A stretch of 8,973 nucleotides of DNA, from positions 1 to 8,973 of the forward strand of contig VGRU01000149.1 of the NCBI GenBank assembly GCA_016875255.1, in the 5' to 3' direction. Numbering within the stretch: the first letter of the stretch is position 1; every line of letters starts with the position of its first letter. Under the pieces are notes generated by a model, which worked only from the letters and a program-made list of their open reading frames with translations, searched no databases and was not told where the DNA came from. This document shows positions 6,646 through 8,973 of the stretch, in pieces. This DNA is from Deltaproteobacteria bacterium. GTDB lineage: Bacteria > Desulfobacterota > BSN033 > UBA1163. The position numbers and the translations under genes are program-made.

Positions 6646-7809
6646 TTACGGTTTCACAATAAAAGAAGGCTCCTTCACCTTCTTTTCGTAAGATTCCTTT
6701 AGAAGGGCAAAGATCGATTTAACCACTAATTGAAAAAGAAAAGGATTGGGTTGGATCACATTTGGAACCTTTTTAAGATCGACGGCAACCGCTAAGGAAA
6801 CCCTTGCCTCTTCCTCTTTTCCCGATCTGAAAAGATAGTATGCCATCTCCTCCATTCTCCTCCGGTAAAGAGACCTTTTCTCTTCCGGGAAGAGGTCGGA
6901 AAGCGCCCTTTGATAGATCTCCTGAAACCTCGCCTCCTTCTGCGCCTGGTTGAGGATCAGTTTCGATTCTTCCGCCTCCCATACCTCATCCGCATAGGGC
7001 CGGATCTCTTCCTCTTTTATTCTCCAGGCATCAAATAAGTCGGTTTTCAGGAGATCGCCTCCCTTTCCTAAAAGCCTGTCGTTCCCTTCGATCTCGTCCT
7101 CCTGGATGCAGGAATAGGCCGGAGATTTCTCATGCTCCTTCTTGATGCCTTCGACCTCCTTTTTTAACCGGAGATACTCCCGGGGAGGAGTCCTCCCTTC
7201 ATCAAGGGTTAGCCGGTTGGCTTCAGCGAAGAGGAATCCCACATAGGATGGTTCCATCTCCATGAGGGGAAAGGGGCCCCCTCTCTGAACCTCCTCGAAA
7301 AATTCTTTGAATCTTTTACGGGGCATCTCTCCTCCGGAGAAATCGACCAGCCCCTCCATATCACCGACAATCCCCTGCATTACGGTCAACCCCCGTCTGA
7401 TATGGGGAACATTGAGCATCAGGAATCTTCGACCGAGGAAATCAAAAGGGCCTCCGAATCCCCGAGGGGGCTCTGCTTGCAAAGGCCGAAACACTGGACC
7501 TTCCTTTTCCGGCAAGACCTCTTCGACAGCGATTCCTTTGCTCTTCAATCGGTAGAGCGATCTCTTGATCATCTTCCGGATTTTTTTGTCACACGGGTTC
7601 TCGAGTAAATGCTGGAGGACACGGCCAACCAGCGGGTGAGAAATATTTCCCAACTCTTCAACGACCTGCCCGGCCATCTCCGAACCCTCTTCCATGATCG
7701 GAAGAAGCGATTGAACGATCTCCCCTTCCGGTCTTTCCTCTTTAAGATCAGATTTTACTTTCTCAATAAGGGACTGAATCTCTTCCAATCTTACCTCCCG
7801 CTTAAACAT
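6646..7809 (-). CDS. uncharacterised soluble protein with HEAT-like N-terminus
   Basis: I do not recognise a named family. The protein has 387 residues, no signal peptide and no membrane helix, so it is probably cytoplasmic. Residues about 30-92 look like HEAT-type helical repeats (HPLVGRVLQHLLENPCDKKI then RKMIKRSLYRLKSKGI). A central region of about 105-200 is mixed alpha/beta with distinctive phrases (RRFLMLNVPHIRRGLTVMQG, GDMEGLVDFSGGEMPRKRF). The last half is strongly charged and helical, with Glu/Lys/Arg-rich stretches that could form coiled coils, and it ends in a more hydrophobic helix near 349-362. The ATG at 7809 has a GGGGAG ribosome binding site about 5 nt upstream. It follows the prenyltransferase gene by 26 bp, so the two are probably co-transcribed. 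A role as a scaffold or partner protein is possible but unsupported. Confidence 0.8.
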   Translation of the reverse strand: MFKREVRLEEIQSLIEKVKSDLKEERPEGEIVQSLLPIMEEGSEMAGQVVEELGNISHPLVGRVLQHLLENPCDKKIRKMIKRSLYRLKSKGIAVEEVLPEKEGPVFRPLQAEPPRGFGGPFDFLGRRFLMLNVPHIRRGLTVMQGIVGDMEGLVDFSGGEMPRKRFKEFFEEVQRGGPFPLMEMEPSYVGFLFAEANRLTLDEGRTPPREYLRLKKEVEGIKKEHEKSPAYSCIQEDEIEGNDRLLGKGGDLLKTDLFDAWRIKEEEIRPYADEVWEAEESKLILNQAQKEARFQEIYQRALSDLFPEEKRSLYRRRMEEMAYYLFRSGKEEEARVSLAVAVDLKKVPNVIQPNPFLFQLVVKSIFALLKESYEKKVKEPSFIVKP

Positions 7810-7835
7810 TCTTCTTCTCCCCTTACAGATAAGGA

Positions 7836-8810
7836 TTATGGGGATAATGTCTGTTGAAGGGTTAGGATCATGGTCACTGAAAGATTGACCAAAAGGGTAT
7901 TCCTGCAGAGAAGCTCAAGCCTCTTTGTCTCACGATAGGCTTCGTGCCAGGCCATAACGAGATTCCACAAGATGAGCAGGATCGGTACGGCTGAAAGGAC
8001 AAATAGCCAGGGGTATCTACCGAACATCATCAGAATCTTAATGAAGAAGAGGCCGGTTAAAATGGAGAACCCCATATAGAGGTCGATCATCCTCTCCTTT
8101 CCGAACCGTACCACCAGATTTCTTTTGCCGATGGTGCGGTCCGCTTCCTCGTCAGGAAACTCATTGATCAAGATCACATTGAAGATCGATAATCCCACTG
8201 GAATGGAAAGCCAAAAGACCTGATGACTGAAGAAACCGGCAAAGAGATAAAATCCTGTTGCAATCGGAAGCCAGCCATAACAGAACCCGATGAGGACTTC
8301 TCCCATTCCCCGGTAGGCCCATCGAAAAGGTTTTCCTGAATAGAAAAAACCGGAGAAGATTCCAATTCCGCCGAGGATCAGGGTCCAGGGACCGGTTTGA
8401 TATTGGAGATAGAGATAAAGGCCGGACAGGATTCCTCCTGCAAAGCACCCGTATCCGAGAATGAGTGAAACCCATGCCGGAAGAACTCCCTCCGCCAGTA
8501 TTCTCGATCCGCCTGAAAACTGGTTAAACTCTTGATTAATCCGATCACCCTCCAGGTCATTCCATTCGCCTAAATAATAGGTCATCCACATGATGAGAAC
8601 GACAGTTACTATTGCGAGGAGGTAGAGTCCGAAAGGGCCCCGGTAACCCCATCGCCATGCGAGAACAAATCCCAGGAATAACGGAAGGATTCCCACGGAG
8701 AGAAAAGGGACCCTCGAGAGCCTCCACCAGGCAGCAAGATATCTCTTCATTTTTATTTTCATTAATCTGATCATATTAAAATAATTGTCCGCGACCGTTA
8801 GGCCACTCAC
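7836..8810 (-). CDS. UbiA-family membrane prenyltransferase, MenA-like
   Basis: This is an integral membrane enzyme that would transfer a polyprenyl chain from its diphosphate to an aromatic or other acceptor. Quinone biosynthesis (1,4-dihydroxy-2-naphthoate prenylation) is the most likely role. Both Asp-rich motifs are present: NDLEGDRIN (84-92) and NEFPDEEADRTIGKRN (216-231). These would bind Mg and the diphosphate. The intervening SGKPFRWAYRGMGE (158-171) and FNQFSGGSRILAEG (95-108) are also UbiA/MenA-like. Eight or nine hydrophobic segments are visible. The first motif is atypical (Glu87 and Asn92 where Asp is common), so the substrate is uncertain. The start is unsure: the longest frame begins with GTG at 8810, and in-frame ATGs at 8774, 8762 and 8750 are alternatives. 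None has a good ribosome binding site. It is probably the first gene of a transcript that includes the 387-residue protein. Confidence 0.87.
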   Translation of the reverse strand: MSGLTVADNYFNMIRLMKIKMKRYLAAWWRLSRVPFLSVGILPLFLGFVLAWRWGYRGPFGLYLLAIVTVVLIMWMTYYLGEWNDLEGDRINQEFNQFSGGSRILAEGVLPAWVSLILGYGCFAGGILSGLYLYLQYQTGPWTLILGGIGIFSGFFYSGKPFRWAYRGMGEVLIGFCYGWLPIATGFYLFAGFFSHQVFWLSIPVGLSIFNVILINEFPDEEADRTIGKRNLVVRFGKERMIDLYMGFSILTGLFFIKILMMFGRYPWLFVLSAVPILLILWNLVMAWHEAYRETKRLELLCRNTLLVNLSVTMILTLQQTLSP

Positions 8811-8824
8811 GAACCATGAAAATA

Positions 8825-8946
8825 GTCTGTGGTAAGGCTACGGTTACGAAGCCCGTTTCGTAATTCGGTAACGGTTACGTAAAAAGAATTAACAGACGAT
8901 AAAGGTAGCCTTTTATTAACGATACGGGCCTCGTTGCCGTAACCGT
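8825..8946. repeat. complex inverted-repeat element at the right edge
   Basis: ACGGTTACG occurs at 8840-8848 and 8871-8879 and, inverted, as CGTAACCGT at 8938-8946. GCCCGT (8851-8856) is complementary to ACGGGC (8924-8929). The first and last arms therefore pair across about 107 bp with only a small internal mismatch. Alternative pairings exist: AAGGCTAC (8834-8841) with GTAGCCTT (8905-8912), GTCTGT (8825-8830) with ACAGAC (8892-8897), and a local hairpin TTACGAA (8844-8850) with TTCGTAA (8857-8863). No reading frame is apparent. It fills most of the region upstream of the prenyltransferase gene and could be a MITE/REP-like repeat or a structured leader. The rest of 8811-8973 shows no gene. 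Confidence 0.65.
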
Positions 8947-8973
8947 TGAACGAAGTCCTTATTTTCTACATAA

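Noticed and set aside
8901..8914. Short hairpin AAAGG-TAG-CCTTT with T-run as a terminator
   Set aside because: The 5-bp AT-rich stem is too weak, and it is better explained as part of the larger inverted-repeat element.

Overview
The window looks like a chromosomal stretch from a Gram-negative anaerobe. The best guess is Desulfobacterota (former Deltaproteobacteria) or a relative. The guess rests on four things: a lipoprotein-associated TRAP transporter operon of the TatT type, an AsmA/DUF748-like envelope protein, a UbiA-family prenyltransferase of the quinone type, and short intergenic repeats built from CGGATTTCGGA-like units. Lineage is inference from gene content, not from a marker gene.

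Layout, left to right. A possible leftward promoter with a palindrome in its spacer sits at the left edge (1-27). A 3-oxoacyl-ACP synthase of the FabF/KAS II type lies on the minus strand (49-1398). A 212-bp divergent intergenic region (1399-1610) follows. It holds a near-consensus sigma-70 promoter (TTGACA, 17 nt, TATAAA) for the rightward operon and a weaker candidate for the leftward gene. The rightward operon (1611-5294) has four tightly packed genes: a TPR-type lipoprotein (TatT family), a periplasmic solute-binding protein (DctP family), and the small and large membrane subunits (DctQ, DctM). Together these make a TPR-protein-associated TRAP transporter (TPAT). The last two junctions are 4-bp ATGA overlaps. 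Three minus-strand genes converge on this operon: an AsmA/DUF748-like protein (5344-6492), an unrecognised 387-residue soluble protein with a HEAT-like N-terminus (6646-7809) and a UbiA-family prenyltransferase (7836-8810). The last two are 26 bp apart and are probably one transcript read right to left.

How the genes may work together. The transporter would couple an ion gradient to uptake of a small, possibly hydrophobic ligand, with TatT and the binding protein in the periplasm and DctQM in the inner membrane. The binding protein lacks the Arg and the Asp/Glu-rich motif typical of carboxylate-binding DctP proteins, so its ligand is probably not a simple C4-dicarboxylate. FabF (acyl-chain elongation), the AsmA-like protein (envelope lipid homeostasis) and the prenyltransferase (membrane quinone or other prenyl lipid) share a membrane-lipid theme, but no direct link between them is shown.

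The most unusual signals are two perfect, in-frame tandem duplications in two different genes. One is 15 bp, just after the active-site His of FabF. The other is 54 bp, in the AsmA-like gene. There are also two complex inverted-repeat regions, at 6511-6643 and 8825-8946. No CRISPR array, tRNA, rRNA, transposase or phage gene was seen, and no gene-free stretch exceeds 300 bases.
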